A stretch of DNA of 64,000 bases from Tuwongella immobilis. GTDB taxonomy: Bacteria > Planctomycetota > Planctomycetia > Gemmatales > Gemmataceae. A program made the position numbers and the translations under genes. The stretch's first letter is position 1, and the number at the start of each line of letters is the position of its first letter. This document shows, in pieces, positions 9,318 to 17,293 of the stretch. The stretch lies in NCBI RefSeq assembly GCF_901538355.1, contig NZ_LR593887.1, forward strand, positions 5,122,920 to 5,186,919. The letters run 5' to 3'. The notes beneath the pieces were generated by a model. It made no database searches and was not told where the DNA came from. It saw only the letters and a list, made by a program, of their open reading frames with translations.

Positions 9318-11162
9318 ATGTGTGGAATTTTTGGCTATGTTGGCCCGCGGGAAGCGGAACCGATTCTGGTGGATGGACTGCGTCGGCTGGAATATCGCGG
9401 CTACGATTCCGCAGGAATGGTGACGCTGACGGGTCGGCATCTGCACCTGCGAAAAACCGCAGGCCGCGTCGGCGATCTTGCCAACCATGTTGCCGACAAA
9501 CCCGCCCCCGGTTGCATTGGCATCAGCCACACGCGATGGGCCACCCATGGAGCCGCCACCGATTGCAATGCCCACCCGCACTTGGCCGGAAGCGGCGATT
9601 CTCTAGTTGCGGTTGTCCACAATGGTGTCATCGAAAATTATCAGTCGCTCAAGCGCCAACTCGAAGCCGCGGGAGTCGTCTTCCGCAGCCAGACCGATAC
9701 CGAGGTGATCGCGCAACTGCTGGCATTCCATCACGATGGTGATCTGCTGGCGACCGTCCGCCGCGTGCTGCCCATGCTCAAGGGCACCTACGGATTGGCG
9801 ATTGTCAGCCCGCGTGATCCCAACACGATCGTTGCCGCGCGACTCGGCTCCCCACTGGTGCTGGGCATCGGCGATTGCGAGCATTACCTATCCAGCGACC
9901 CGGCCGCGCTCATCGGCCACACATCCAAGGTGGTTTATCTCCGGGATGGTCAGTTGGCCGTCATTCGGGAAGATGATTTCCAGATTGAAGACATTCATAC
10001 CGGCCCAGTGGATGCTCGGGTGGAGACGATCGATTGGGAACTGGGCGACACGGATCGCGGCGAGTTTGCCCACCACATGCTGAAAGAGATTTTCGAGCAG
10101 CCCGATTCGCTGGAAAATGCCATGCGTGGGCGGCTGGTCGAAGCGGATGCCTCCACGCATTTCGGCGGCCTGAATCTCGACCCGCAGAAACTCCGCCAAG
10201 CCGAGCGCATCATTCTCACGGGGTGCGGCACCTCGTATCATGCCGCCTTGGTGGGGGAATATCTGTTTGAAGAATTCGCTCGAATTCCCGTGGAAGTGGA
10301 GTACGCCAGCGAGTTCCGCTATCGCAATCCGCCGATCGACCGCAACACAATCGTCATCGCCATCACGCAGTCCGGCGAAACCGCCGATACGCTGGCCGCG
10401 TTGCGCGAATCGAAGCGCAAAGGGCATACCACGTTGGCGTTATGCAATGTGGTGGGCAGCACCATCGCCCGCGAAGCCGATGGCGGCGTCTACCTGCATG
10501 CCGGCCCGGAAATCGGCGTCGCCAGCACGAAAGCCTTCACCTCGCAAGTGACAGTGCTGGCCATGCTCGCCATCTACTTTGGCCGACTGCGGCACCTCTC
10601 CGCACTACAAGGCATGCAGATGATCGAACGGATGCGACAACTCCCGGAAATCATCCGCGAAACGCTCACCTGCTACGACGATGTCCGCCGAGTGGCGCAA
10701 CGCATCCACACCGCACGCAGTGTGTTGTACCTGGGCCGCAATTACCTCTACCCCGTCGCGCTGGAAGGGGCACTGAAACTGAAGGAAATCAGCTACATTC
10801 ACGCCGAGGGCTACCCCGCCGCCGAGATGAAACACGGCCCCATCGCCCTGGTCGATGCCGATACGCCGTCGATCTTCCTGATTCCACGCGGCGGATTGTT
10901 CGAGAAAGTCATGAGCAACCTCGAAGAAGTCAAAGCACGCGGCGGCCCCGTGATTGCGATCACCAACGACGGCGACGAATCGCAATTGGCCCACCTGCGA
11001 GCGAAATGCGATGAGCTGATTTTGGTGCCCGAAGTGCCCGAATTCCTGCAACCGCTAATTTGTTCGATTCCACTGCAACTATTGGCCTACGAAATCGCCG
11101 TCCTCCGCGGCTGCGACGTGGACAAACCTCGCAACCTCGCCAAGAGCGTCACCGTGGAATAA
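9318..11162 (+). CDS. glmS: Glutamine-fructose-6-phosphate aminotransferase (isomerizing)
   Basis: 614 residues; start ATG at 9318 with GGGAGGA upstream, giving the N-terminal nucleophile Cys2 in MCGIFGYVGPREA. The glutaminase (Ntn) domain occupies about residues 1-240, followed by two SIS domains (GCGTSYHAALVGEY, AITQSGETADTLAAL, then YLGRNYLYPVALEGALKLKE). It ends with the conserved DKPRNLAKSVTVE. It makes glucosamine-6-phosphate from fructose-6-phosphate and glutamine, the first step to UDP-GlcNAc. Length fits the family (about 609). No glmS ribozyme-like structure is evident in the 178-base leader. Confidence 0.98.
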   Translation: MCGIFGYVGPREAEPILVDGLRRLEYRGYDSAGMVTLTGRHLHLRKTAGRVGDLANHVADKPAPGCIGISHTRWATHGAATDCNAHPHLAGSGDSLVAVVHNGVIENYQSLKRQLEAAGVVFRSQTDTEVIAQLLAFHHDGDLLATVRRVLPMLKGTYGLAIVSPRDPNTIVAARLGSPLVLGIGDCEHYLSSDPAALIGHTSKVVYLRDGQLAVIREDDFQIEDIHTGPVDARVETIDWELGDTDRGEFAHHMLKEIFEQPDSLENAMRGRLVEADASTHFGGLNLDPQKLRQAERIILTGCGTSYHAALVGEYLFEEFARIPVEVEYASEFRYRNPPIDRNTIVIAITQSGETADTLAALRESKRKGHTTLALCNVVGSTIAREADGGVYLHAGPEIGVASTKAFTSQVTVLAMLAIYFGRLRHLSALQGMQMIERMRQLPEIIRETLTCYDDVRRVAQRIHTARSVLYLGRNYLYPVALEGALKLKEISYIHAEGYPAAEMKHGPIALVDADTPSIFLIPRGGLFEKVMSNLEEVKARGGPVIAITNDGDESQLAHLRAKCDELILVPEVPEFLQPLICSIPLQLLAYEIAVLRGCDVDKPRNLAKSVTVE

Positions 11163-11192
11163 CCCCCACCGCCCCCGCAATCCCAATCCCGC

Positions 11193-11231
11193 ACACGCTT
11201 TCGCGGCCAACACCCGCCCCCGAAAGCGTGT
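11193..11231 (+). terminator. Hairpin terminator after glmS
   Basis: ACACGCTTTCG pairs with CGAAAGCGTGT across a 17-base loop, 30 bases after the glmS stop. The rest of 11232-11415 is C-rich and shows no gene. Confidence 0.65.
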
Positions 11232-11415
11232 CGCCGCATCTCTCCCACCCCGCCCCAATCCGCCCAGCCCAAGCTGCCGATCCGCAACGAAGGAATCCCG
11301 AAATCACACATCCTCGGAAGCGAATCGATCGGATTCACACCCCGAAACCCGAACGCGGTAACGCCGCAAGTGCACCAATTCAGCCGACCACGCATCACCC
11401 CTGGGGAGGTTCATT

Positions 11416-11453
11416 GACACCAATTTCCTCGATCGGCTTGCTGGTGCCATCCG
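11416..11453 (-). pseudogene. Fragment of a Hint (intein-like) domain, copy a
   Basis: 38 bases match 18385-18422 with two differences. Read on the minus strand they encode DGTSKPIEEIGV, the same residues found near the start of the Hint domain at 17527-18543. Nothing on either side continues the domain. It marks the left edge of the decayed toxin region. Confidence 0.7.
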
Positions 11454-11554
11454 CGTAAGTTCCTCATTTCGGTTCTTCTTGATCTGGCGAATTCCGACAC
11501 AACAGCATTCACCAAATGATCAATGTCATGCGATTCTCGACATGCGGTATTCTG

Positions 11555-11902
11555 TTATTCTTCGCCGGTATATCCATTTGTTTCAAGCAGCTCATTCCAG
11601 CGATCAAGTAAATCTTGCATTTCAGAAAGAGATACTGTGACTGGTGGTGGACCATCGTCATATTGAAACGTGATTGTGACGCTGGAGCGATTGGCGAACA
11701 CCGTATAGGCATCACCTGACATCTGATCGTTCTCGAGCGCATTGCTCGAAATCTCCCTCAAAAGTCGCGCAAATTCAGAGAATACCCAGCTATCGGTACA
11801 ACTTGCCTCGGATGTCAGAAATTCACCGAGCAACTGGTACTCCGACGGAACCTCAGCGACAGCAATTCCATACGGACCACGCGATAGATTGAGTTGAATC
11901 AT
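11555..11902 (-). CDS. Probable immunity-type protein, 115 residues
   Basis: Start ATG at 11902 with GGAG seven bases upstream. The N-terminus IQLNLSRGPYGIAVAEVP and the middle motif NALENDQMSGDAYTVFANRSSVTITF resemble small acidic proteins of the YacL/UPF0231-like type that often sit next to polymorphic toxins. I recognise this pattern only loosely. It is acidic and lacks a signal peptide, as expected for a cytoplasmic immunity protein. The 150 bases upstream hold no readable toxin end, so its partner appears to have been lost. Codons are less GC-rich than in flanking housekeeping genes. Confidence 0.6.
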   Translation of the reverse strand: MIQLNLSRGPYGIAVAEVPSEYQLLGEFLTSEASCTDSWVFSEFARLLREISSNALENDQMSGDAYTVFANRSSVTITFQYDDGPPPVTVSLSEMQDLLDRWNELLETNGYTGEE

Positions 11903-12056
11903 GGATTAACTCCGGACGAGGATCGCTACCAATCTGCAATGTCTGGCTTGGGCTACAAGGACGTGCAGGCCACGGCGGCAGATGGTTCCCACCGTGTTCC
12001 CAATCCATGACGTTTGCCGGCTGGAAGGGATGGCAGGGCAGGAAATGCCACCGGGA

Positions 12057-12314
12057 TCAGGTGGACACCAACTCCCTGAGCCACTTCGCAAACTGCTCTG
12101 TCGCTTGACGATTCCCCATCAGACCCAGTGAATCCGTTTCGACAATCCAAAGGTATCCGAACACTTCTACCTCGGACGGATTGCTTCTCAACAAGTTGCA
12201 AAGGCCCGAAACATAGGAATCGTACTCGCCAAGTTCAAGTGCGGATTCTCCAATTCCAATCGGATCCCATTTGGTGTGCACTGCTTCGCGGACGACCTCG
12301 TAGAGATCTGCCAT
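12057..12314 (-). CDS. DUF1871-like immunity candidate, 85 residues
   Basis: ATG at 12314, eight bases after the toxin-remnant stop at 12321-12323, the arrangement expected for a toxin-immunity pair. The sequence KWDPIGIGESALELGEYDSYVSGLCNLL matches the general DUF1871 pattern (WDPIGIG, then DEYD-Y), and the C-terminus WLRELVS is helical. It is acidic, with no membrane segment. It probably neutralised the toxin whose frameshifted end lies directly upstream. Confidence 0.7.
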   Translation of the reverse strand: MADLYEVVREAVHTKWDPIGIGESALELGEYDSYVSGLCNLLRSNPSEVEVFGYLWIVETDSLGLMGNRQATEQFAKWLRELVST

Positions 12315-12320
12315 GATGTG

Positions 12321-12691
12321 CTACCCCACTCCCGGAATGATGGTGATGACTCGCCCCGTTTCGGAGTTCGCGATGACGTGGCGTCGATTGACTGTATCGG
12401 TGAAAACCGTTGTTCCTGCTGGATTGCCTGCCGCTGGGATTCTTGTGCGAATCGCATTCTCGACCACTGAAGGGCCCCCCCACGCTCTTGCATGCGATCA
12501 ATTGCGTGTCTACTGAGATCACGCCTATTCATCTGCGCTGGCGCATTTCGGGGAGCGGGAGCGTTTGGGAAGACCAAACGGCCGGCGCTCGGGAGCCGAG
12601 ATCGGCAGTAGGCGGATTCCTTCCGGGCCTCCCAACAGACATAGACGGATGAGATACACCTCTTGTACTTGCCGCCGTATTTGCAGCCCAC
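12321..12691 (-). pseudogene. Frameshifted toxin C-terminal tip
   Basis: One minus-strand frame reads GRLVFPNAP... then LSRHAIDRMQERGG. Past a run of seven C on the plus strand (12475-12481) the sense continues in another frame as GPSVVENAIRT, GTTVFTDTVNRRHVIAN and GRVITIIPGVG before a TAG at 12321. Together these two halves give one well-formed C-terminal toxin domain of the HAIDRMQERG...VVENAI...GRVITI type. One additional G in the run would join them. No start or N-terminal half is present. Either the toxin is inactivated, or the run is a slippage or sequencing site. Confidence 0.65.
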
Positions 12692-12714
12692 AGCCGAGAA
12701 GCCGCTCGATCGCG

Positions 12715-13173
12715 TTATCGTTCGGTCCCGGAGAGATAGTTCAACAAGACGTCTCGAAAAGTCGCTCCAACATCTCCAGTTGTTGCTCGTGTCTCTGAAT
12801 CAAAGCCGACGACCGGACATTCGGAATCCGGTCGTTGTCGTGAGAAATCCAGACACCAATAGATCATTAGATCAGAATCATGGAGGATCACGATGAGATG
12901 ATGCGGAAGTCCAATTTCTTCTCGTGCAATTACCGTTTCTCCATATGTGGTCCCACCTTCGATCAATGACGGGTCGTTATCGAAAATTCCACAAAAACCC
13001 CCTTCCAACGAGTATCCGCCCCCTCCAAGTGTATGTAAAAATTCACGATACGATGGCGGGAGTCGGACATCCAATAACATTTCCAATTGCTCAATTGATT
13101 CAAGCGATTGGGGGCCGTAGAAATCAAACCGCTGCCCAGCGGATTCCATCTTCGAAATGAGTTCTTGATCCAT
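12715..13173 (-). CDS. SUKH (SMI1/KNR4-like) immunity protein
   Basis: 152 residues from the ATG at 13173 (GGAG seven bases upstream; a TTG start six codons earlier is less likely). The SUKH signature is clear: IEQLEMLLDVRLPPSYREFLHTLGGGGY near residues 26-53, then IFDNDPSLIEGG, a central LPHHLIVILHDSDLMIYWCLDF and a C-terminal FRDVLLNYL helix. SUKH proteins neutralise a wide range of polymorphic nuclease and deaminase toxins. No cognate toxin is readable directly upstream, so it is an orphan immunity gene here. Confidence 0.88.
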   Translation of the reverse strand: MDQELISKMESAGQRFDFYGPQSLESIEQLEMLLDVRLPPSYREFLHTLGGGGYSLEGGFCGIFDNDPSLIEGGTTYGETVIAREEIGLPHHLIVILHDSDLMIYWCLDFSRQRPDSECPVVGFDSETRATTGDVGATFRDVLLNYLSGTER

Positions 13174-13341
13174 GTTCGCTCCAGTCACCAACGCTCACTG
13201 ATTCGTTCGCTTCATGATTCACAACGGAATGGATGATTCACAGAAATCAGGATTCCAGGAACCAGCACGTCGGACCGCAAAATGACAATCGTTCCGGATG
13301 CCATCGCGACCTCTCCGATCCACCTACAATTCGAGTTCAGA

Positions 13342-13665
13342 TCAGGATCGTTCTTGATTTTTGCGGTTCTGCAGTTGACTGAATTCCTGTTGAAGTTCTT
13401 CTCGAGTCATGCCCAAACAATCGATCGATTCGCGATCCGTGATCCCAAGTCCATGAAGACACTCATTGAAACAGTTCGAGATGACCCAATCGTGGTCTCG
13501 CTCAGCATCAGAAATCGAAGAAACCGCCAATCGAGCAAGCAGCCGATTGAGTTGGTCACGACTCATTCCGATTCTCGTCATCAATTCCGATTCCTCAAGA
13601 TCAGCCCGTGACACAAGATACGACACCACGGCAATCATCACGCGATTTTGTCGAGAGGTCGCCAT
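13342..13665 (-). CDS. Unrecognised 107-residue protein in the immunity cluster
   Basis: The start at ATG 13665 is fixed by a strong AAGGAGGTGAGG just upstream; the same frame stays open to 14046 but without support. The protein contains two similar helical segments, RIGMSRDQLNRLLARLA and CLGMTREELQQEFSQL, suggesting an internal duplication of a GMxRxxLxxxLxxL element. It is helical and soluble. The family is unknown. Its place among immunity genes suggests a similar role, by position only. Confidence 0.6.
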   Translation of the reverse strand: MATSRQNRVMIAVVSYLVSRADLEESELMTRIGMSRDQLNRLLARLAVSSISDAERDHDWVISNCFNECLHGLGITDRESIDCLGMTREELQQEFSQLQNRKNQERS

Positions 13666-13897
13666 CCTCACCTCCTTCCCCCGATGACAGCCCAACGATC
13701 GACTTCTCCCCCAGAAGTGGGCCGGTCGCTGCTCACAGAATCCGTCCTCGTTCAGACGCTGACAATCCGCTACCACAAGATGGGAAATCGCCTGCGACTT
13801 CCTCATGATTGGCAACGCACACTCCAGCGGACCGGAGCAATCGTCATCGTCCCGAGCGATCACCAGCTGTGAAGAATCCACCATCCGTCGCGACAAT

Positions 13898-14119
13898 TCA
13901 GTGCCATTCCTCGTCGGGTATTTCAACCCAAGCATCCAATGGAATTCCAAACCGATCCTCACAGAACTGCTTCGCAAGCGCCAGATCGGGCTGAAAGGGA
14001 TCTTGGATCGGCCTGGGAGAATCTTCCATCTCAAATAAGTTGACAAACACCCCTTCAGGATAACACTCGAGCAACACCCGGTATCGATTTGGCTGATTGA
14101 GGATCACTTCGAACGCCAT
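13898..14119 (-). CDS. Small acidic protein, immunity candidate (73 residues)
   Basis: ATG at 14119 with GGAGCG six to seven bases upstream. Sequence features are VLLECYPEGVFVNLFEMEDS, PFQPDLALAKQFCEDRFGI and the acidic end WVEIPDEEWH. It is compact, strongly acidic and lacks a signal peptide. I do not recognise a named family, but size, charge and neighbours fit an immunity protein. It starts 28 bases after the stop of the next gene upstream on the same strand. Confidence 0.6.
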   Translation of the reverse strand: MAFEVILNQPNRYRVLLECYPEGVFVNLFEMEDSPRPIQDPFQPDLALAKQFCEDRFGIPLDAWVEIPDEEWH

Positions 14120-14147
14120 CGAAAACGCTCCGTTTTCCGTTCATCGC

Positions 14148-14447
14148 TCAGGAAATCGAAAGAATGATCCCTTCGCCAACTTGAGCCCAAACTTCGATAA
14201 GGTCAAACGTGTTCCCTGGCCTCAGGTAATGCATCGGAGGATTGTCCGCAATGAACCAGATGTCAGCTTCCCAAGTCCAGCCATTATCAGCTGTCGATCG
14301 ACACCTGACCACAAGTGTCCAGCCAATGTCTGGCCAATCAGTTGTGTCGTCCGCGAATTTCACGAGAGCCGAGAATCGGCCAATTGGTGGCCACGGTGCC
14401 GTCGCGTGGATTCGAAGCCAGTTGATCGTTGCGATCGCTGGTATCAT
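14148..14447 (-). CDS. Small beta-rich protein, immunity candidate (99 residues)
   Basis: ATG at 14447 with AAGGG about nine bases upstream. Strand-rich segments RFSALVKFADD, GWTLVVRC and WEADIWFIADNPPMHYLRPGNTFDLIEV resemble the elongation-factor-Tu-domain-like immunity proteins that end in an RPG-x-x-F-x-L-x-E pattern; this is a weak resemblance. It is transcribed in series with the 73-residue gene downstream. Confidence 0.6.
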   Translation of the reverse strand: MIPAIATINWLRIHATAPWPPIGRFSALVKFADDTTDWPDIGWTLVVRCRSTADNGWTWEADIWFIADNPPMHYLRPGNTFDLIEVWAQVGEGIILSIS

Positions 14448-14753
14448 GGTCGCCCTTCAATCGCTTGAGAATCACCAAAAAATGATTCCGAATCTTGATG
14501 TGAATCATCCATGATGGGCCGTGCCCGTCAAGCATCTGGAAGAATCGCACTTCACAACGACTTGGATGCGAGGCACAATGCCCCGTGGGCTCACCGCCTC
14601 GATTATGTACCAAATCTCACCAGGGTTCAGCCTCCTCCCCCGATTCCATCGCATCGTCTGGGGATGTCGCAAAGTAGTTCACCTGACTGCCAAAGGGGCT
14701 GGAGTCCCCATTCTCTTCCGTACCAACTGTCGGTATTCACACTCCGAGACTAC

Positions 14754-15023
14754 TCAGAAAACAGGTGTCTGAGCCAAATCGGATCGCGAATTGTGCATTC
14801 GCTCGCAGTAGCCCCAGAACTTTTGGCCCAACTTTGTGCGGATCGACTTGCGGCAGGCGCTGGCACGGTCGAGTTCGAGGTCATCGATCGCCAACCAGGT
14901 GCCAAGCGGCCAATCGCCGGGAAGAATAGCCCGCCCGCATCGATTCTTTCGGAAACCAAGGATGGCCAACGACTTCGGGCCGATGCCGGTGCGGTGCTGC
15001 TCTGGCTGATTCGCTCGGAACAA
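14754..15023 (-). CDS. Uncertain ORF, coding strand unresolved
   Basis: The minus-strand frame has mostly G/C third positions and sensible composition (SLAILGFRKNRCGRAILPG, DLELDRASACRKSI), with a TTG at 15023 as the first start; the frame continues open to about 15083. On the plus strand the same bases are open from 14511 to 15056 and end in a four-base ATGA overlap with the nuclease fragment at 15053, which also looks like real gene coupling. I cannot decide which is genuine, and no family is recognised for either. Confidence 0.3.
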   Translation of the reverse strand: MFRANQPEQHRTGIGPKSLAILGFRKNRCGRAILPGDWPLGTWLAIDDLELDRASACRKSIRTKLGQKFWGYCERMHNSRSDLAQTPVF

Positions 15024-15052
15024 GTCTCCGTTCGGTGTTCGAGGAAAACCGA

Positions 15053-15349
15053 ATGAGCGAACAGGATCTGGTCAATCAATTGATCGCCTATCTGCGCCTG
15101 AAACGATGTTTCGTTTGGCGGCAGAACCAAGGTGGCATGCGGGATCGCACGAATCGATTCGTGCGGTTCTGTTCACAGTCGGGCATTAGTGACATCATCG
15201 GCATGTTGCCCGATGGCCGCTTTCTGGCCATCCAGCGTGCGGAGCCGGTAGCCTGGTGCCAGCGAGCGGGCTTCGATCCAGCCGAGGGACTACTCGAAGA
15301 AGGGATGCTCGCCTGTGGTGGCGATCGTCACGCCGCCCGCGAGCGTTAG
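15053..15349 (+). pseudogene. VRR-NUC-type nuclease, truncated and fused to antisense Hint DNA
   Basis: The ATG at 15053 begins MSEQDLVNQLIAYLRLKR, followed by VWRQNQGG and SGISDIIGMLPDGRFLAI, the N-terminal half of a VRR-NUC/Holliday-resolvase-like nuclease domain (catalytic pattern Q-N-x-G ... D-I-I ... G-x-F-x-A-I-E-x-K). At about 15230, exactly where the catalytic ExK should follow, the DNA switches to the reverse complement of the Hint domain, and the frame runs on to a stop at 15347-15349 as nonsense. The catalytic core is therefore cut. The family is typical of phages and of some restriction or repair genes. Confidence 0.6.
15231..15349 (-). pseudogene. Hint-domain fragment, copy b
   Basis: 119 bases about 93 percent identical to 16981-17100 by eye. 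The minus-strand reading is LTLAGGVTIATTGEHPFF followed by an in-frame TAG, then SLGWIEARSL. Both ends are abrupt: the left end joins the VRR-NUC gene and the right end stops at the same base where the similarity to the other copies ceases. It is non-functional. Confidence 0.75.
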
Positions 15350-15673
15350 CACTGGGCTGAATCGCTCACGCCAGGCTCCGACTCCATTCCGCACAGCAAC
15401 TGCGGTCGCTGCTGACAAAGCGAACGAACGACCAAAGGCATCGGCTATCGGAAGGGCGGGCTATGCTCGATTGCTTGCCGTGCCGGGGCCGGCCCCTCGT
15501 CCGTGACGGCCTCAGCGAGCATTGTGAGCGAACGAACAAAGGGTACGGGAGCCGGACTTCGTTCGTTCGTTCGTTCGATGCCGATCACGGGAGTTGCAAG
15601 CCGAATTCCCGTGCCAGCTTGCTGGACACGGTTTTCGCTCAGGACGATGGCAACCCAAGGTGTCGTCATCCCA
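15350..15673. other. Non-coding stretch with GAACGAAC/GTTCGTTC motifs
   Basis: No gene is supported. It holds a first AAAGCGAACGAACGACCAAAG motif near 15417 and a larger inverted-repeat block at 15524-15645 described separately. The short ORFs here are low-complexity or contain repeat DNA. Confidence 0.5.
15524..15645. repeat. Degenerate repeat block with inverted repeat, copy 1
   Basis: GAGCGAACGAACAAAG (15526-15541) is followed by its near-complement CTTCGTTCGTTCG (from 15557), then CGATCACGGGAGTTGCAAG...ACACGGTTTTCGCTCAGGAC. The same order of elements occurs at 17142-17257. It lies between a Hint fragment and an immunity gene. Confidence 0.5.
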
Positions 15674-16126
15674 TTAGCCACCGTGGGTGGCAGTTTCATA
15701 GTCCCATTGCCAGGAAGGATTGGCCTCAACCCGCCGTAGAAACTCAATGGCGGGAAGATCCAGCCCGTACTGACCGACTACCACTGCGGTGATGCCAGCG
15801 TCTGTAAGGCATCGCACCACAACCGGGAACAGTTGATTCGAGGGTCGGCTATTCCTTAACGTCACGCTGAATGGCTTGGAAGCACCCTGGAGATGCGGAT
15901 TGTGGAATAACTCCTGAACGAGTGGCGAATCGGCGTCCCATTCTTCGAGAGCGTTCTGGAGCGTCATTTCCTGAACGCTCACGGCGTCGAAGTCCACCTC
16001 GTCTTGCGTCGTCACTCGGAGCCTGACGGTTTCGTCGGACAGACTGCTCAACGGGAATTCTCTAGCGATTACCGCTGCGAACCTGTCGATAGTCACATCA
16101 GGCCGAGTTAAGAGGTATGCAATCAT
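15674..16126 (-). CDS. Immunity candidate paired with the toxin end at 16146
   Basis: 150 residues, ATG at 16126 with GGAGCGG upstream, 19 bases after the upstream toxin stop. The sequence begins MIAYLLTRPDVTIDRFAAVI, continues with VRLRVTTQDEVDFDAVSVQ and ends LPAIEFLRRVEANPSWQW. It is acidic, soluble and without a signal peptide. I do not recognise a named family. Tight placement right after a Hint-toxin end is the main evidence for an immunity role. Confidence 0.65.
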   Translation of the reverse strand: MIAYLLTRPDVTIDRFAAVIAREFPLSSLSDETVRLRVTTQDEVDFDAVSVQEMTLQNALEEWDADSPLVQELFHNPHLQGASKPFSVTLRNSRPSNQLFPVVVRCLTDAGITAVVVGQYGLDLPAIEFLRRVEANPSWQWDYETATHGG

Positions 16127-16145
16127 TGTTCCGCTCCGTCCGGGG

Positions 16146-17117
16146 TCAAACAGGGGGCAGCCCCGCCCGCAGGCGAGCGATCATGTCGAGGAGTTGATCG
16201 GGCCGGTTCGTGGCGATTCGCCCTTGAGCGTCGCGGAACGGTGGCCCGAACAGTCTTGAGCTGACGGTCCCATCCGCGACACCGATCACAGTTCTACCCG
16301 CAAAGGGCGTTCCCACAATGTGGGTCGTCGCAGCAGTGATCCCGTTGCCAAGGTGAGCCTTGCCCGATGCCAGACTCAAGATAGCGTGTTGCGTGACGAT
16401 GTCCAAATCGGTCGAGTCGTAACCGGCGGCCCTCCTGAGAACCACGTTCAGTTTTTGCACTTCACCAGGGAACGCACGCTCGATGAGGTTCACCACCTCA
16501 GTCGTGCCAGGATCGAGAACACCTCGACCAGACCCACCCGGAACCAGTGTCATCCCTTCAATCGCATCGGGCGAGGCAACGATCCGCCTACCACCGACGA
16601 GAACTTCCGTAGCCCCAGCAGGCGAGAAGTTGGTGAACGCACCGGTCGGCCCAGTCAGTATCCGACTTGTCAGGTAAATCGGGTCAACGTGGCCAGCGTT
16701 AAGAGCGTCGATCAGCGCCCGACCGTTGGTGGTAGGCATTCCGCCAAGTGCGGCAAGCTCATCTGCGTGAGCTACTCCCAGTGTGCGAAGCCGGGCAGCG
16801 ACCGACGCCTGCTCCGCAGCATTCACGACGGGATCAACGTCGTAAGCATTGTGCGCCCACACCGCCCATTCCCACTCGTCGGAGCCGACGAAGTAGGTAT
16901 GCCAATCCGCGACTCGCAGATTGTACACCGGCTGCCATTGGCCCGTCTCGGCAACAGCCTCCACGGCGATCGCGGATCCATCCAGCGTGCGGAGCCGGTG
17001 GCCCGGCGTCAGCGAGCGGGCTTCGATCCAGCCGAGGGATTCCTCGAAGAAGGGATGCTCGCCGGTGGTGTCGATCGTCACGCCGCCCGCGAGCGTTAGC
17101 CGCAGAATCTCTGCGGT
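16146..17117 (-). pseudogene. 5'-truncated Hint plus toxin C-terminal domain, copy c
   Basis: The frame opens near 17117 in the middle of the Hint domain (RTAEILRLTLAGG) and could start only at an internal GTG at 17081. Hint residues TGEHPFFEESLGWIEA through YNLRVADWHTYFVG and the terminal WAHNAY are intact, but the N-terminal splice block with its Cys is absent. The following 220 residues form the toxin. They contain STDLDIVTQHAILSLASGKA, a shape like the D...(E/Q)xK core of restriction-endonuclease-fold toxins but lacking a normal ExK. The N-terminal export half is missing, so it is probably a displaced orphan toxin cassette. Confidence 0.7.
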
Positions 17118-17141
17118 GCGGCATCTTCGCGGGAAATCTCA

Positions 17142-17257
17142 GTGAGCGAACAACGGGTGCGGCTGCCGGGCTTTGTTCGTTCGCTTGACGGTGAGCACGG
17201 GAGCCCCAACCCAATCTGCTATGCCAACTTCCCGTGGACAAGGTTTTTGCAAAGGAC
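17142..17257. repeat. Degenerate repeat block with inverted repeat, copy 2
   Basis: GTGAGCGAACAA (17142-17153) faces TTTGTTCGTTCGCT (17172-17185), followed by GTGAGCACGGGAGCCCCAA and CCCGTGGACAAGGTTTTTGCAAAGGAC. The order and many bases match 15524-15645. It sits immediately beyond the broken 5' end of copy c. Confidence 0.5.
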
Positions 17258-17293
17258 GCGGCCTGTCAACTCATCGGTCAGGTTGGTAGATCA

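Noticed and set aside
13898-14046. Extended start of the 107-residue gene up to 14046
   Set aside because: It would overlap the 73-residue gene on the same strand in another frame, and the ATG at 13665 has a far better ribosome-binding site.
14338-14613. Minus-strand ORF of 91 codons upstream of the 99-residue immunity candidate
   Set aside because: It overlaps the 99-residue gene in another frame, and its sequence (HNRGGEPTGHCASHP) is not protein-like.
15445-15792. ORFs on both strands across the repeat block
   Set aside because: Their sequence is made of GAAC/GTTC repeat DNA and is low in complexity.
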